Positions 38,326 to 46,496 of a stretch of 64,000 nt of DNA are shown here, one piece after another. The position numbers and the translations under genes are program-made. The notes beneath the pieces are model-generated. The model was not told the origin of the DNA. It saw only the letters and a program-made list of their open reading frames with translations, and ran no database searches. This DNA comes from Pseudonocardiaceae bacterium YIM PH 21723 (GTDB lineage: Bacteria; Actinomycetota; Actinomycetes; Mycobacteriales; Pseudonocardiaceae): positions 202,792-266,791 of the forward strand of contig QZFT01000045.1 of the NCBI GenBank assembly GCA_003600225.1, written 5' to 3'. How positions within the stretch are numbered: the first letter of the stretch is position 1; the number at the start of each line of letters is the position of its first letter.

Positions 38326-38970
38326 ATGGGTCTTCCGACCATCCAGCCCTACCCCATTCCGACCGAGGCCGAGCTACCGGTGAGCCGGGTCAACTGGATC
38401 CCGGAGCCGGACCGCGCGGTGCTGCTCGTGCACGACATGCAGAACTACTTCCTGCGCCCCTACCGCACCGACGAGTCGCCCATCGTGGACGTGGTGCAGA
38501 ACATCGGCGCGCTGCGCGACACGTGCAAAGCGCTCGGCATCCCGGTGGTGTTCACCGCCCAGCCCGGCGGCCAGACCGAGCAGCAGCGCGGCCTGCAGCT
38601 GGACATGTGGGGCGCGGGTATCGGCCCGAACCCCCAGGAGGCGGAGATCTTCCCGGCGCTGGCGCCCGTTGACGACGATGTCCAGCTGACCAAGTGGCGG
38701 TACAACGCCTTCCACCGCACCGAGCTGCGCCGAGTGCTGGAGGAACGCGGCCGCGACCAGCTGATCGTCACCGGCATCTACGCGCACATCGGCTGCCTGA
38801 TGACCGCCGCCGACGCGTTCATGCAGGACATCGAGGCGTTCTTCGTCGCCGACGCCACGGCCGACTTCAGCCGGGACGACCACCACATGGCGATCAACTA
38901 CGCCGCCAACCGCTGCGCGGTGGCCACCACCACCCGCCGGCTGATCGACACGCTGAGGGGCGACCGATGA
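38326..38970 (+). CDS. dhbB: isochorismatase (without fused carrier domain)
   Basis: A 214 aa isochorismatase of the cysteine-hydrolase fold. The catalytic Asp is in [11 protein letters not shown], Lys in [10 protein letters not shown], and the Cys-equivalent region is [20 protein letters not shown]. It removes pyruvate from isochorismate. EntB and DhbB usually carry a C-terminal aryl carrier domain; here the protein ends before it and the carrier is a separate gene overlapping by four bases. Confidence 0.94.
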   Translation: MGLPTIQPYPIPTEAELPVSRVNWIPEPDRAVLLVHDMQNYFLRPYRTDESPIVDVVQNIGALRDTCKALGIPVVFTAQPGGQTEQQRGLQLDMWGAGIGPNPQEAEIFPALAPVDDDVQLTKWRYNAFHRTELRRVLEERGRDQLIVTGIYAHIGCLMTAADAFMQDIEAFFVADATADFSRDDHHMAINYAANRCAVATTTRRLIDTLRGDR

Positions 38971-39179
38971 CGACCGACGAACTGCGCACCCAGGTCGCCG
39001 AGCTGCTGGACATCGATCCGGCGGAGATCGCCGACGACGACAGCCTCCTGGACCACGGCCTGGACTCGGTCCGGGTGATGTCCCTCGTCGAGGCCTGGCG
39101 CGCCCAGGGCCGCACCATCGATTTCGTCGACCTGGCAGAGAATCCCACCCTCGAAGGCTGGGCCACCATCATCAAGTAA
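38967..39179 (+). CDS. stand-alone aryl carrier protein
   Basis: A 70 aa carrier protein with the pantetheine serine in DHGLDSVRVMSLVEAW (about residue 34) and IDFVDLAENPTLEGW, which is the EntB/VibB-type aryl carrier pattern. The ATG overlaps the isochorismatase stop. DhbE would load it with 2,3-DHB. A palindrome begins three bases after its stop, and no NRPS follows. Confidence 0.93.
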   Translation: MTTDELRTQVAELLDIDPAEIADDDSLLDHGLDSVRVMSLVEAWRAQGRTIDFVDLAENPTLEGWATIIK

Positions 39180-39181
39180 CT

Positions 39182-39234
39182 CCGAAGTCGACGATGTTCG
39201 GGCACGCTTTTCACCCGAACATCGTCAACTTCGG
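39182..39234. repeat. palindrome family A, copy 2, overlapping the tetR stop
   Basis: Arms 39182-39202 and 39214-39234 pair with one mismatch around an 11-base loop; the sequence is that of the 20.7-kb copy. It lies between the aryl carrier gene and the convergent TetR gene, and the right arm encodes the last residues (Ser-Arg-Ser) and TGA stop of TetR. Confidence 0.9.
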
Positions 39235-39824
39235 GAGCCCGTCAAACCCAGCGACCCGGCCAGATGGGCGGCCCACCAGTTCAGCTGCGCGGTGGAACTG
39301 GTGGCCGCCCGGCCGGTGATCCCGGCGCTGCGCCGGAAATCGGCGCCGTACAACGACTCCGTGACCAGGGCCTGGTGCAACGCGGCTACCGCGAGCCGGG
39401 TATCCATGATCTCGCTGCCCGCCGGCCGCAACGCGTGGAGCGCGTCGACCACCGGATCGAGCATGCCGGAGCCCTCGTCGCGCCACCCGGCGGCATGCAG
39501 CGCCACAGCCAGCTCACCGAATCCCGTCCGGTAGAACGCGGCGAGCTCGGTGATCAGCTCACCGAGATCGGCACCGGTGTCGAGCCAGGACTCCAGCACC
39601 TGCGCCAGTCCACTGTGGATCTTCCGCCCGCCGTGCCGCAGCAGGGCTTCCAGGAGCCCGTTCCGGTTGCCGAAGTGGTGGTTGATCCCCGCGTCGGTCA
39701 TCCCGACCCGCGCCGCGACGGCCCGCATCTGGACCGCGGCCACCCCACCTTCGGCCAGCAACGCCTCCGCGCCCTGCAGGATCAGTCGCCTCGCGTCCTC
39801 CGGCGAACGCCGCTGTCTCGTCAC
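39225..39824 (-). CDS. TetR-family transcriptional repressor
   Basis: About 199 aa from a GTG at 39824; another in-frame GTG at 39833 is possible. The N-terminal HTH (about 8-55) is canonical: RRLILQGAEALLAEGGVAAVQMRAVAARVGMTDAGINHHFGNRNGLLEALL. The C-terminal ligand domain is not assignable. It is divergent from a hydrolase gene, with a perfect operator-like palindrome between them. Its final residues and stop codon come from a repeat element. Confidence 0.9.
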   Translation of the reverse strand: MTRQRRSPEDARRLILQGAEALLAEGGVAAVQMRAVAARVGMTDAGINHHFGNRNGLLEALLRHGGRKIHSGLAQVLESWLDTGADLGELITELAAFYRTGFGELAVALHAAGWRDEGSGMLDPVVDALHALRPAGSEIMDTRLAVAALHQALVTESLYGADFRRSAGITGRAATSSTAQLNWWAAHLAGSLGLTGSRS

Positions 39825-39834
39825 ACGATCCACC

Positions 39835-39856
39835 TTACCTTGACTGCTCAAGGTAA
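39835..39856. promoter_or_regulatory. operator-like palindrome between tetR and the hydrolase gene
   Basis: TTACCTTGA-CTGC-TCAAGGTAA is a perfect 9-4-9 inverted repeat of the size bound by TetR dimers. It lies 9 bases before the divergent hydrolase ATG at 39866 and beside the tetR start, so one bound dimer could repress both genes. Confidence 0.72.
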
Positions 39857-39865
39857 CCTCGATGC

Positions 39866-40891
39866 ATGGACGTTCTGCTGCTACACGCGGGTGGCGAACG
39901 CGGCTCGGTCTGGCATCCGGTGATCGATCGCCTGGCCGAGTTCCGTTGCACAGCCCCGGATCTGCGCGACCATCACACCCTGGCCGCGCACGCTGTGGAC
40001 GTCGCCGCCATGGCGACTCCCGGCTGCATTCTCGTCGGCGCCTCTCTGGGCGGGCTCGCCGCCATCGCCGCGCTCGCCGACCCGGTGGTCCGGGCGAAGG
40101 TGTCCAGCCTGGTGCTGGTGGACGTGGTCCCGAACCTCGATCAGGTCCGGGCCCGGGCCTTCCTGGCCACCCTCGACATCCCGGATCGGCACATCGCACT
40201 CGTCGCGGACATCCTCGGCCAGGTACCCCGGCTCTCCGAGATAGCAGCGTCCCTCGACATCCCGGTGCTCCTGGCGCGCGGAGACGCCGGATCGGTCATC
40301 ACCGACACCGACATCGACGGCCTGCACCGGCTGGTGCCCCAGGCCATGGTCCGCCGCGTCTCCGGCGCCGGGCACCTGATCGCCCGGGACCGGCCGACGG
40401 CACTCGCCGAGGTGATCGCCGAATGGCCGGCACTGGTTCTGCTCCAGGAACTCGGTGCCGCACGGCTCCCGCACCCCGGCGGGCTCCTGTTCGACCACCT
40501 GCTGCGCGTACGTCATCAGGTGGCACTCCGGAACAGAAGCCGGGCGGCCAGGCTGGCCGCACTGTGCCACGCCGCCTATGGCACGGACGGCTTCCCGCAC
40601 CCGCTGCTGCCGCTGACCGAGCGAGCTCGGCTGCGCGCCGCGATCGGCGAGCGGGCCGAGCGGCTCGTCTACCGCTACGCGTCCTGCGATCGGGCGGCGA
40701 CCTACCCACACCTCGGCGAATCGCCGTTGCCGTTCACCGATCGGTTCACCGGTGAGGTCATCCCGCTCGGCGGCGATGACCTCACCGACTTCGCCCTGCT
40801 GAGCAGCGTCAACGAACGCGATGTGGTCCACGCGATCGAGGCGTTGATCAGCAGGTTCGAGGCCTACGTGGACCAGCGGTCCCGAAGTTGA
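39866..40891 (+). CDS. alpha/beta hydrolase fused to a DUF6817/HD-like domain
   Basis: A 341 aa two-domain protein. Residues 1-200 are a compact alpha/beta hydrolase (LLLHAGGERGSVWHPVI, nucleophile VGASLGGLAA, His in VSGAGHLIARDRP). Residues 210-335 look like DUF6817, an HD-like helical domain: LLFDHLLRVRHQVALRN, LAALCHAAYGTDGF, RLRAAIGERAERLVYRY and later VNERDVVHAIEA. The fusion is unusual. Regulation by the divergent TetR suggests a response to a small molecule. The last three residues and stop are written by a palindrome. Confidence 0.75.
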   Translation: MDVLLLHAGGERGSVWHPVIDRLAEFRCTAPDLRDHHTLAAHAVDVAAMATPGCILVGASLGGLAAIAALADPVVRAKVSSLVLVDVVPNLDQVRARAFLATLDIPDRHIALVADILGQVPRLSEIAASLDIPVLLARGDAGSVITDTDIDGLHRLVPQAMVRRVSGAGHLIARDRPTALAEVIAEWPALVLLQELGAARLPHPGGLLFDHLLRVRHQVALRNRSRAARLAALCHAAYGTDGFPHPLLPLTERARLRAAIGERAERLVYRYASCDRAATYPHLGESPLPFTDRFTGEVIPLGGDDLTDFALLSSVNERDVVHAIEALISRFEAYVDQRSRS

Positions 40892-40936
40892 CGATGTTCG
40901 GGGCTCGTTCCTCGCCGCGAACATCGTCAACTTCGG
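40882..40936. repeat. palindrome family A, copy 3, overlapping the hydrolase stop
   Basis: Arms 40882-40900 and 40918-40936 are perfectly complementary and match the other family A copies, around a 17-base loop. The left arm encodes the final Arg-Ser (Ser-Arg-Ser with the preceding codon) and TGA stop of the hydrolase; the right arm ends 10 bases before the stop of the convergent enoyl-CoA hydratase gene. Confidence 0.9.
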
Positions 40937-40946
40937 AGCCATGGGA

Positions 40947-41603
40947 CTAGACGGTCTGCAACGCCTCGACGATCGGCGCGTACATGGTGTTCTTGATCGT
41001 GCTCAGCGTCGCGGGCAGCTTGCCGACGAGGGGGCGCGCGATCTCCAGGGCCGTGGCCAGCACCTCGTCCTGGGGCGCGGTGGCGTCCACGATGTCGTAG
41101 CGCTGCGCGTCCTCGCCGCCGAACCGGCGGCCGGTGGTCATCGCCAGCACAGCGGCCGACGGGGTCAGCTTGCCCTGGACCAGCGCGGACATGCCCTTGG
41201 AGAACGGGATGTTGATGTCCGCTTCCGGCAGGCACCAGAAGCCGCGGTCGCCGCGCATGACCCGGAAGTCGTGCGACAGTGAGATCAACGCGCCACCACC
41301 GAACGCGTGCCCGTTGATCGCGGCCACCGTGGGTACCGGCAGGGTCAGCACCCGGCTGAGGAAGGCGTGCACCTCACCGATGTAGTCGATGAACTTGTCG
41401 CCGTTCGCCTGCACCCAGTCCAGGTCCAGGCCGTTGGAGAAGAACTTCCCGCTCGCCGTGGTGACCAGGGCCGTCGGCTCCGCGCTGGCCTCGACCTCGT
41501 CCAGGTGAGCGTGGACCACCTTGAGCCAGTCCGGGTGGAACCGGTTCTCGTCGTCGCCGAAGTCGAGAATGTGTACGGCGCCGTCCTGCCGGAGAGAGGG
41601 CAT
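40947..41603 (-). CDS. enoyl-CoA hydratase/isomerase family protein
   Basis: A 218 aa crotonase-fold protein. The oxyanion-hole segments are ASGKFFSNGLDLDWVQ (about 65) and AINGHAFGGGALISLSHDFRVM (about 108). The catalytic Glu positions of true hydratases are not obvious (GFWCLPEADINIPFSKG), so isomerase or another crotonase reaction is possible. The length is at the short end for the family. The gene is followed downstream by a family A palindrome. Confidence 0.85.
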   Translation of the reverse strand: MPSLRQDGAVHILDFGDDENRFHPDWLKVVHAHLDEVEASAEPTALVTTASGKFFSNGLDLDWVQANGDKFIDYIGEVHAFLSRVLTLPVPTVAAINGHAFGGGALISLSHDFRVMRGDRGFWCLPEADINIPFSKGMSALVQGKLTPSAAVLAMTTGRRFGGEDAQRYDIVDATAPQDEVLATALEIARPLVGKLPATLSTIKNTMYAPIVEALQTV

Positions 41604-41629
41604 CAGTCCATCCTTAGACCCGAGATGCT

Positions 41630-41645
41630 GTTACTGACGAGTAAC
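41630..41645. promoter_or_regulatory. 16-bp palindrome upstream of the enoyl-CoA hydratase gene
   Basis: GTTACT-GACG-AGTAAC is a perfect inverted repeat 27 bases upstream of the ATG at 41603 and directly at the stop of the upstream MFS gene. Size and position suit a repressor operator, but no regulator is known for it here. Confidence 0.4.
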
Positions 41646-42979
41646 TATAGAGCAGCGACGCTCTCCACGGAACGTCCTGTGGTGCGTGGACCGAGTATCC
41701 CGACGTTCACCGCGACGAGGACCATCGCCGCGCCGATCAGCACGAACAACGCCGTGGCGCCGAAGCCGTGCAGGAACGGCACCAGCACGAACGGCATGGC
41801 GGCGATGGTCAGCCGGGAGATCGAATAGGTGCCGCTCGATGCCGTGGACCGCAGGCTCGTCGGGAAGATCTCAGCCTGATAGATGTGGAACGCGTTGGAG
41901 AAGACGTTGCTGACCGCCGTGTAGGCGACGCCGAACACGATGGCCACGGTGATCGACTCCGCCAGCCCGAAGGCCAGGCCACAGGCCCCCATCGCCAACG
42001 CCGAGCCGATCACCAGATACTTGCGCTCGAAGCGCTCCACCAGCGGCAACGACAACGCGGATCCGATCGGGTACCCCAGGAAGGTCAACGCGGTGTACAG
42101 CAGCGACTTCGAGACCGGGTAGCCCTTCGCGGCGAGGATGAGCGGGACCATCGTGCCGAAGCCGTAGTAACCGACGGTCTGCAGGATGTGGAAGAACGTC
42201 ATCATCAGCGTGCGGCGCCGGTAGGCCGGCCCGAGGAGGTCACTCAGCCCGGTCTTCTTCCCCACTTCCTCCGGCTCCAGCGGCGCCCCGGCGGCCTGAC
42301 CGGCCTCAGCCTCCAACGCGCGGATACCCGCCTCGGCCTCGGCGGTTCGCCCGGCGGAGTGCAGCCAGCGCGGGGACTCCGGCAGCCCGCGGCGCAGCAG
42401 GAAGACGATGACGGCGCCCAGCGCACCGATCACGAATAGCCAGCGCCAGCCCGCGATCCCCAGGATCGTCTGCTCGGTGAGCCCCTTCGCCAGGAAGCCG
42501 ACGACCGGGACACCGCAGAACGCGAGTGTGTAGGCCCACGCGATGAGCCTGCCGCGCTTGCGGGCGGGCAGCAGTTCACTGAGGTAGGCGTCCGCCAGGG
42601 GCAGTTCGGCGCCGAGCCCGATGCCGGCGAAGAACCGGGTGACCAGCAGCATCGTGGCGTTACCGCTGAAGGCGCCGAGCAGTGAGAAGACGGAGAACAG
42701 CCCCAGGTTGACCAGGAACGCGTTGCGCCTGCCGAAGCGGTCGGCGAACCGGCCGAGGACCACGGCGCCGACGAACATGCCCAGGAACGTGGAGGCCAGC
42801 AGCGGTGGCAGCGCGGACTTGCTCAGCTTGAACTCGGTGACCAGCACGGAGCTGATCGTCCCGGCCAGGAACACCTCGTAGAGCTCGAAGAACAGGCCGA
42901 GCCCGACGATCACCGTCGCACGCCGGTGTGTCCGGGTGACCGGCAGCCGATCCAGGCGGTCGGCGATCGTGGTCGTCAT
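41645..42979 (-). CDS. MFS transporter, metabolite/sugar-porter-like
   Basis: A 444 aa protein with 12 transmembrane helices. The loop motifs GRFADRFGRRNAF (motif A) and GLPESPRWLHSAGR (sugar-porter PESPR motif) are clear, with ELPLADAYLSELLPARKRGRLIAWAY between helices 4 and 5. Substrates of this actinobacterial subgroup include aromatic acids and sugars. It is on the same strand as the enoyl-CoA hydratase, which follows after 41 bases. Confidence 0.88.
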   Translation of the reverse strand: MTTTIADRLDRLPVTRTHRRATVIVGLGLFFELYEVFLAGTISSVLVTEFKLSKSALPPLLASTFLGMFVGAVVLGRFADRFGRRNAFLVNLGLFSVFSLLGAFSGNATMLLVTRFFAGIGLGAELPLADAYLSELLPARKRGRLIAWAYTLAFCGVPVVGFLAKGLTEQTILGIAGWRWLFVIGALGAVIVFLLRRGLPESPRWLHSAGRTAEAEAGIRALEAEAGQAAGAPLEPEEVGKKTGLSDLLGPAYRRRTLMMTFFHILQTVGYYGFGTMVPLILAAKGYPVSKSLLYTALTFLGYPIGSALSLPLVERFERKYLVIGSALAMGACGLAFGLAESITVAIVFGVAYTAVSNVFSNAFHIYQAEIFPTSLRSTASSGTYSISRLTIAAMPFVLVPFLHGFGATALFVLIGAAMVLVAVNVGILGPRTTGRSVESVAAL

Positions 42980-43084
42980 CTGTCATCCCCCTGTCGTCGG
43001 GAGACAGCTTGTCAGCAAGACGGACCAAGGTCCTAGGACCGGGTCCCGGAGAGCGAGAATCCTCCGCCGACATACCATCGTCGG

Positions 43085-44056
43085 GTGCTGCAACGATGGA
43101 TCGCCAGAATCCCCCGACCGCACCGGGCACTGACCCGGGCCATCGCCATCGCCACCGTCGTGGCGCAGGGCGGCATCGCGGTGACCGGCTCCATTGTGCG
43201 GGTGACGGGATCCGGGCTGGGTTGCCCGACCTGGCCACAGTGCTTCTCGGACAGCTTCACGCCCGCGCCGCACCCCGAGTTCAACCTGATCAACACCTGG
43301 ATCGAGTTCACCAACCGGATGCTCACCGGCGCGGTCGGCCTGCTGGCCGGATTGTGCCTGCTCATCGCGCTGCGCTACCACCAGGATCGACCGGATCGGC
43401 GCCTCGTCTGGCTGGCGGCCAGCATGCCGATCGGCGTGGTTCTGCAAGCCGTGATCGGTGGCTTCACCGTGCTGCTCGGACTGGTCTGGTGGTCGGTGTC
43501 CGTGCACTTCCTGGTGTCGATGGTGCTGGTCTGGCTGGCGGTGCTGATGACCGACGCCTTCGACCCCGCTCCGCTGCGCCGGCTCCCCCGTCCGGTGCGT
43601 GGCCTGCTCGGCGTCACCACGCTGGCGCTCACCGCGCTGCTCATCGCGGGAACGTTCGTCACCGCGGCCGGGCCACACGCGGGCGATGCGAAGACCCCGC
43701 GGTTGCACGCGAACATCGCCACCGTCGCCCAGGTGCACGCCGACCTGTTGTTCGCCTTCCTCGGCCTGCTCGTCGCGCTCGGTTTCACCCTGCGGCTGGC
43801 CAACGCCCAACGCCGGGTGGCGCGCCGCTACGGCTGGCTGATCGCCGCCGTGCTCGTCCAGGGCGCGCTGGGCATCGTGCAGTACAACCTCGGCGTGCCC
43901 GAGGTACTGGTCTCGCTGCACGTACTGGGCGCCGGCCTGTGCGTCGCGGCCACCGCGGCCGTGTGGTCAGCCGCGCGAGGCAGCGTTGCCCCGGCGGTCC
44001 CAGAGACCGGTGAGCTCGTCGCCGAGCCAGCCGTAGAGCTCGTCGACGTGCCGTAG
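43085..44056 (+). CDS. ctaA: heme A synthase (CtaA/COX15)
   Basis: A 323 aa membrane protein with a GTG start and eight transmembrane helices. Heme-binding and family motifs include GSIVRVTGSGLGCPTWPQCF (about 35-53), EFTNRMLTGAVG with the conserved His-equivalent segment, and VHFLVSMVLVW. It oxidises the heme O methyl group to make heme A for cytochrome aa3; ctaB at 54286 supplies heme O. Its last 90 bases overlap the convergent regulator gene. Confidence 0.93.
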   Translation: MLQRWIARIPRPHRALTRAIAIATVVAQGGIAVTGSIVRVTGSGLGCPTWPQCFSDSFTPAPHPEFNLINTWIEFTNRMLTGAVGLLAGLCLLIALRYHQDRPDRRLVWLAASMPIGVVLQAVIGGFTVLLGLVWWSVSVHFLVSMVLVWLAVLMTDAFDPAPLRRLPRPVRGLLGVTTLALTALLIAGTFVTAAGPHAGDAKTPRLHANIATVAQVHADLLFAFLGLLVALGFTLRLANAQRRVARRYGWLIAAVLVQGALGIVQYNLGVPEVLVSLHVLGAGLCVAATAAVWSAARGSVAPAVPETGELVAEPAVELVDVP

Positions 44057-44443
44057 CCGGGCCGCGCGCTCGGAATTACCGGAGAGCAACCGCAGGCCGG
44101 CCGCGGTCAGCTGCCTGGTCGCGGCGATGCGGTCCAGCTTGGCCTTGAGCATCCGCTCCCAGCGCTGCTCCTCGATCCGGTACAGCGCCGCTTCCCTGCC
44201 CCGGCGGGTCGTCTTGGACACGAGACCCAGTCGGATGAGGGCGCGGACGTTGGTGCTGATCGATCCGCTGGAGGCGTCCAGGGCCGCACCCAGCTCGGCG
44301 GCTGTGCGCTCGGCGGGCTCGCAGATCAGCAGGTAGCCGAGGATGCGGCCGGAGATGAGCGGGAGGCCGTCCTCCACGAAGAACGCGGCGACCTGCTCGA
44401 TCCACTCAGCCGTTTTGGTGGAATGAGTGCCTCTCGTGGCCAT
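43967..44443 (-). CDS. GbsR/MarR-type transcriptional regulator
   Basis: About 158 aa from the ATG at 44443, preceded by GAGG. It has a winged HTH (about 25-90): FFVEDGLPLISGRILGYLLICEPAERTAAELGAALDASSGSISTNVRALIRLGLV. This pattern is typical of GbsR-like MarR relatives in actinomycetes, which often control transporter or drug-export genes. It is convergent with ctaA, with a long 90-base antisense overlap of coding sequences. Confidence 0.87.
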   Translation of the reverse strand: MATRGTHSTKTAEWIEQVAAFFVEDGLPLISGRILGYLLICEPAERTAAELGAALDASSGSISTNVRALIRLGLVSKTTRRGREAALYRIEEQRWERMLKAKLDRIAATRQLTAAGLRLLSGNSERAARLRHVDELYGWLGDELTGLWDRRGNAASRG

Positions 44444-44711
44444 TCTTTGCCTCTTGGTTCTTGGGGGCGAGCTGGTTTTAGTTGGCACTGAAACCATAGC
44501 AGGTTGGGAGGGGGTTGAGGGGTTGGCTGTTGCTTCTGGTGGGTTTTCGAAGGATGGCTTTGGAGGACGGGGCGGGATTGGGTCTTTCCTTTGGGTTGTC
44601 CCGTTGTGGGCGTTTTCGGGGTCTTAGGCGACTGTGGGGCCCCATTTTTACACCCATGTGGGTTATCTTGTGAATTCGATATCGGCATTGTGTGCGAGTA
44701 ATATCGAAGAC
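44444..44711. other. 268-bp non-coding region upstream of the second DUF222-HNH gene
   Basis: G/T-rich on the plus strand and unlike coding DNA. It holds an 8-base inverted repeat TTCGATAT (44675-44682) / ATATCGAA (44701-44708) immediately before the start of the HNH gene, a possible operator, and a GGGGCCCC palindrome at about 44636-44643. No promoter hexamers could be fixed. Confidence 0.4.
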
Positions 44712-45839
44712 ATGAGCGATGACTACGAGTACACGGCGGACGGGTTTGAGGTGCTGGTCAAACGGCACCGCAAGGACGCTGCTGTGATGCGCTCGTATGC
44801 CGCCCGCATGGCCGAGGAACGCGGTGACTACCAGTTCGTCGCGGATGTGATCGGTGAGGTGATGGGGATGTCTCCTCGCCGTGCGGCGAACTGGCTGGAA
44901 GTCGCCCAGGCGTTGGATGGTCCGTTGCGGTCCACATTCGAAGCCTTGCTGGCTGGGGAGATCTGCGAGGAGCGGATGCACGCGATCTACTCGAAGACCC
45001 AATGGTTGGCGGCGGACAAGGTTGCGGCGGTGGAGCAGGTCGCGTTGGACAACGCCTTGTGGTCCTCACCGAGGGAACTCGCCGGGATCATGGACGAGGA
45101 GATCCTGCGGGTCGATCCCGATGGGTACGCGGATCGGAAGTCGCGGCGGATGCATCAACGAAAACTGGAGCACCGCACAGGATCCGACGGCGTCTCCACG
45201 CTGGCGATCACCGGTGATGAAGCGACCAATCACGCGATCACCCAGCACGTGGGCGCGCTGGCGAAGAAGCTGCGGCGCGACGGTGATGAGCGGGAGATGG
45301 ATCAACTGCGCTGCGACATCTCCCAACAACTCCTACTCGGCACCTTCGACGGTGCCGGGGAGGTGAAGGCGGAGATCATCGTCCACCTCACCCCGGACAT
45401 CCTCGCCGGGTTCTCCGACGCACCCGCACAAGTCGCGGGAATGGGACCGATCGCAGCCCACGTCGCGAGGGACTACGCAACCAAAGGCGACTGGTACCGG
45501 TTGGTCGAGGACCCAGTGACTGGAGTCGGCATCAAAGCCGAGACCAAGTCACGGTTCCCCACGCCGGGAATGCGCAGGCTGTTGTTCTCCACCCACAAAA
45601 CGTGCTCCGCACCGTTCTGCATGGCAGCGGCGGTGACCTGCGACATCGACCATTGCCGACGCCACGAGGACGGCGGCAAAACCTGCATCTGCAACCTGCT
45701 ACCCCTGTGCCGACACCACCACCGACTCAAAGACGAAGGCAACTGGAACTACACCAAAAACCCGGATGGCTCGGTCAAGTGGACAACCGACGAAGGCCGC
45801 GTGATCACCAAACCCCTGAGGCCCCACAAACGCAACTGA
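44712..45839 (+). CDS. second DUF222 / HNH endonuclease family protein
   Basis: A 375 aa member of the DUF222-HNH (13E12-like) family, starting at the ATG at 44712. The DUF222 helical part covers about 1-280; the HNH motif lies at the C-terminus with CSAPFCMAAAVTCDIDHCRRH and LLPLCRHHHRLKDEGNW (about 300-350), again intact. It is diverged from the copy at 16576-17715, so the two are not a recent duplication. Unlike that copy it is not enclosed by matching repeats, but its 3' flank is full of palindromes. Confidence 0.88.
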   Translation: MSDDYEYTADGFEVLVKRHRKDAAVMRSYAARMAEERGDYQFVADVIGEVMGMSPRRAANWLEVAQALDGPLRSTFEALLAGEICEERMHAIYSKTQWLAADKVAAVEQVALDNALWSSPRELAGIMDEEILRVDPDGYADRKSRRMHQRKLEHRTGSDGVSTLAITGDEATNHAITQHVGALAKKLRRDGDEREMDQLRCDISQQLLLGTFDGAGEVKAEIIVHLTPDILAGFSDAPAQVAGMGPIAAHVARDYATKGDWYRLVEDPVTGVGIKAETKSRFPTPGMRRLLFSTHKTCSAPFCMAAAVTCDIDHCRRHEDGGKTCICNLLPLCRHHHRLKDEGNWNYTKNPDGSVKWTTDEGRVITKPLRPHKRN

Positions 45840-45859
45840 ACCCCGACCAGAGCCGGAGT

Positions 45860-45960
45860 GGGGCCGCACCCAACCCCGGCGTGTCCCCACCCACGACAAG
45901 GAGCCCCCATGGATCTCCCCCACATCCCGGGGCCAACAGAGGGTGGGGCGTTGCGGCCCC
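45860..45960. repeat. long-range inverted repeat after the second DUF222-HNH gene
   Basis: GGGGCCGCA at 45860-45868 pairs with TGCGGCCCC at 45952-45960. The sequence between them also has GTCCCCACCC and GGGTGGGG segments that can pair. It is part of a 270-base block of secondary structure after the HNH stop. Confidence 0.5.
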
Positions 45961-45968
45961 AAGGAGGT

Positions 45969-46033
45969 GCTGGGCTGCGGCTGTCAACCACCACCAGAAG
46001 CCCAAAGCTGAGTTTTGACAGCCGCAGCCCAGC
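45969..46033. repeat. 65-bp palindrome with 19-base perfect arms
   Basis: Arms 45969-45987 and 46015-46033 (GCTGGGCTGCGGCTGTCAA and its complement) pair perfectly around a 27-base loop. It lies between the HNH gene stop at 45839 and the end of the convergent gene at 46136. The sequence is unrelated to palindrome families A and B. Confidence 0.85.
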
Positions 46034-46074
46034 GCCTCACCATCGAAAGCCGCCCCAGCCGCCCCACCAAAAAA

Positions 46075-46105
46075 GAGCCACCGTCCGACAACCGGACAGT
46101 GGCTC
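46075..46105 (-). terminator. Rho-independent terminator of the small gene at 46136-46453
   Basis: A 13-base stem (46075-46087 with 46093-46105, one G-U pair) with a five-base loop is followed on the minus strand by TTTTTT (46069-46074). This is a textbook intrinsic terminator for transcription from 46453 leftward, rare in such GC-rich DNA. Confidence 0.82.
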
Positions 46106-46135
46106 ACCCCACACCAAACACCTGAAAACTCACAA

Positions 46136-46453
46136 TCAACGAGGCGAAGCCATCCGCCGGCGGTGCGCGGCCCCGATGGCAGTGGCCGAGACGGTCTCCC
46201 GATCCCACTCCGCGTCAGCGGCCTCCGGAACGGCGGCCACCACGGCGGCGGCAGCCTCGGCGTCAGGCACGATGACGTCCCCCATCACGCCGTCCTCACC
46301 GACCAGCACCAACCGCACGCCGATGCGACCGATGTTCTCGGTGACCACGCGAACCGACGGGCCGTGCGAAGCCTGGAACGTCCGCAACGCCTTCACCGCA
46401 CCGGCGGGGGCGGAAGGGGCATCCTTGCTGGTAGCGGTATCCGAAGCAGCCAT
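46136..46453 (-). CDS. small conserved-type protein of unknown function
   Basis: About 105 aa from the ATG at 46453; an in-frame GTG at 46483 would add ten residues. The sequence AVKALRTFQASHGPSVRVVTENIGRIGVRLVLVGEDGVMGDVIVPDAEAA has regular beta-strand spacing and an acidic C-terminal half. I do not recognise the family. It ends in a clear intrinsic terminator, so it is a real transcript, and it is divergent from the DUF885 gene. Confidence 0.65.
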   Translation of the reverse strand: MAASDTATSKDAPSAPAGAVKALRTFQASHGPSVRVVTENIGRIGVRLVLVGEDGVMGDVIVPDAEAAAAVVAAVPEAADAEWDRETVSATAIGAAHRRRMASPR

Positions 46454-46496
46454 AGCGCCAGATCTTAACCGGTTCGGCGACACTACGTTCGATGAC

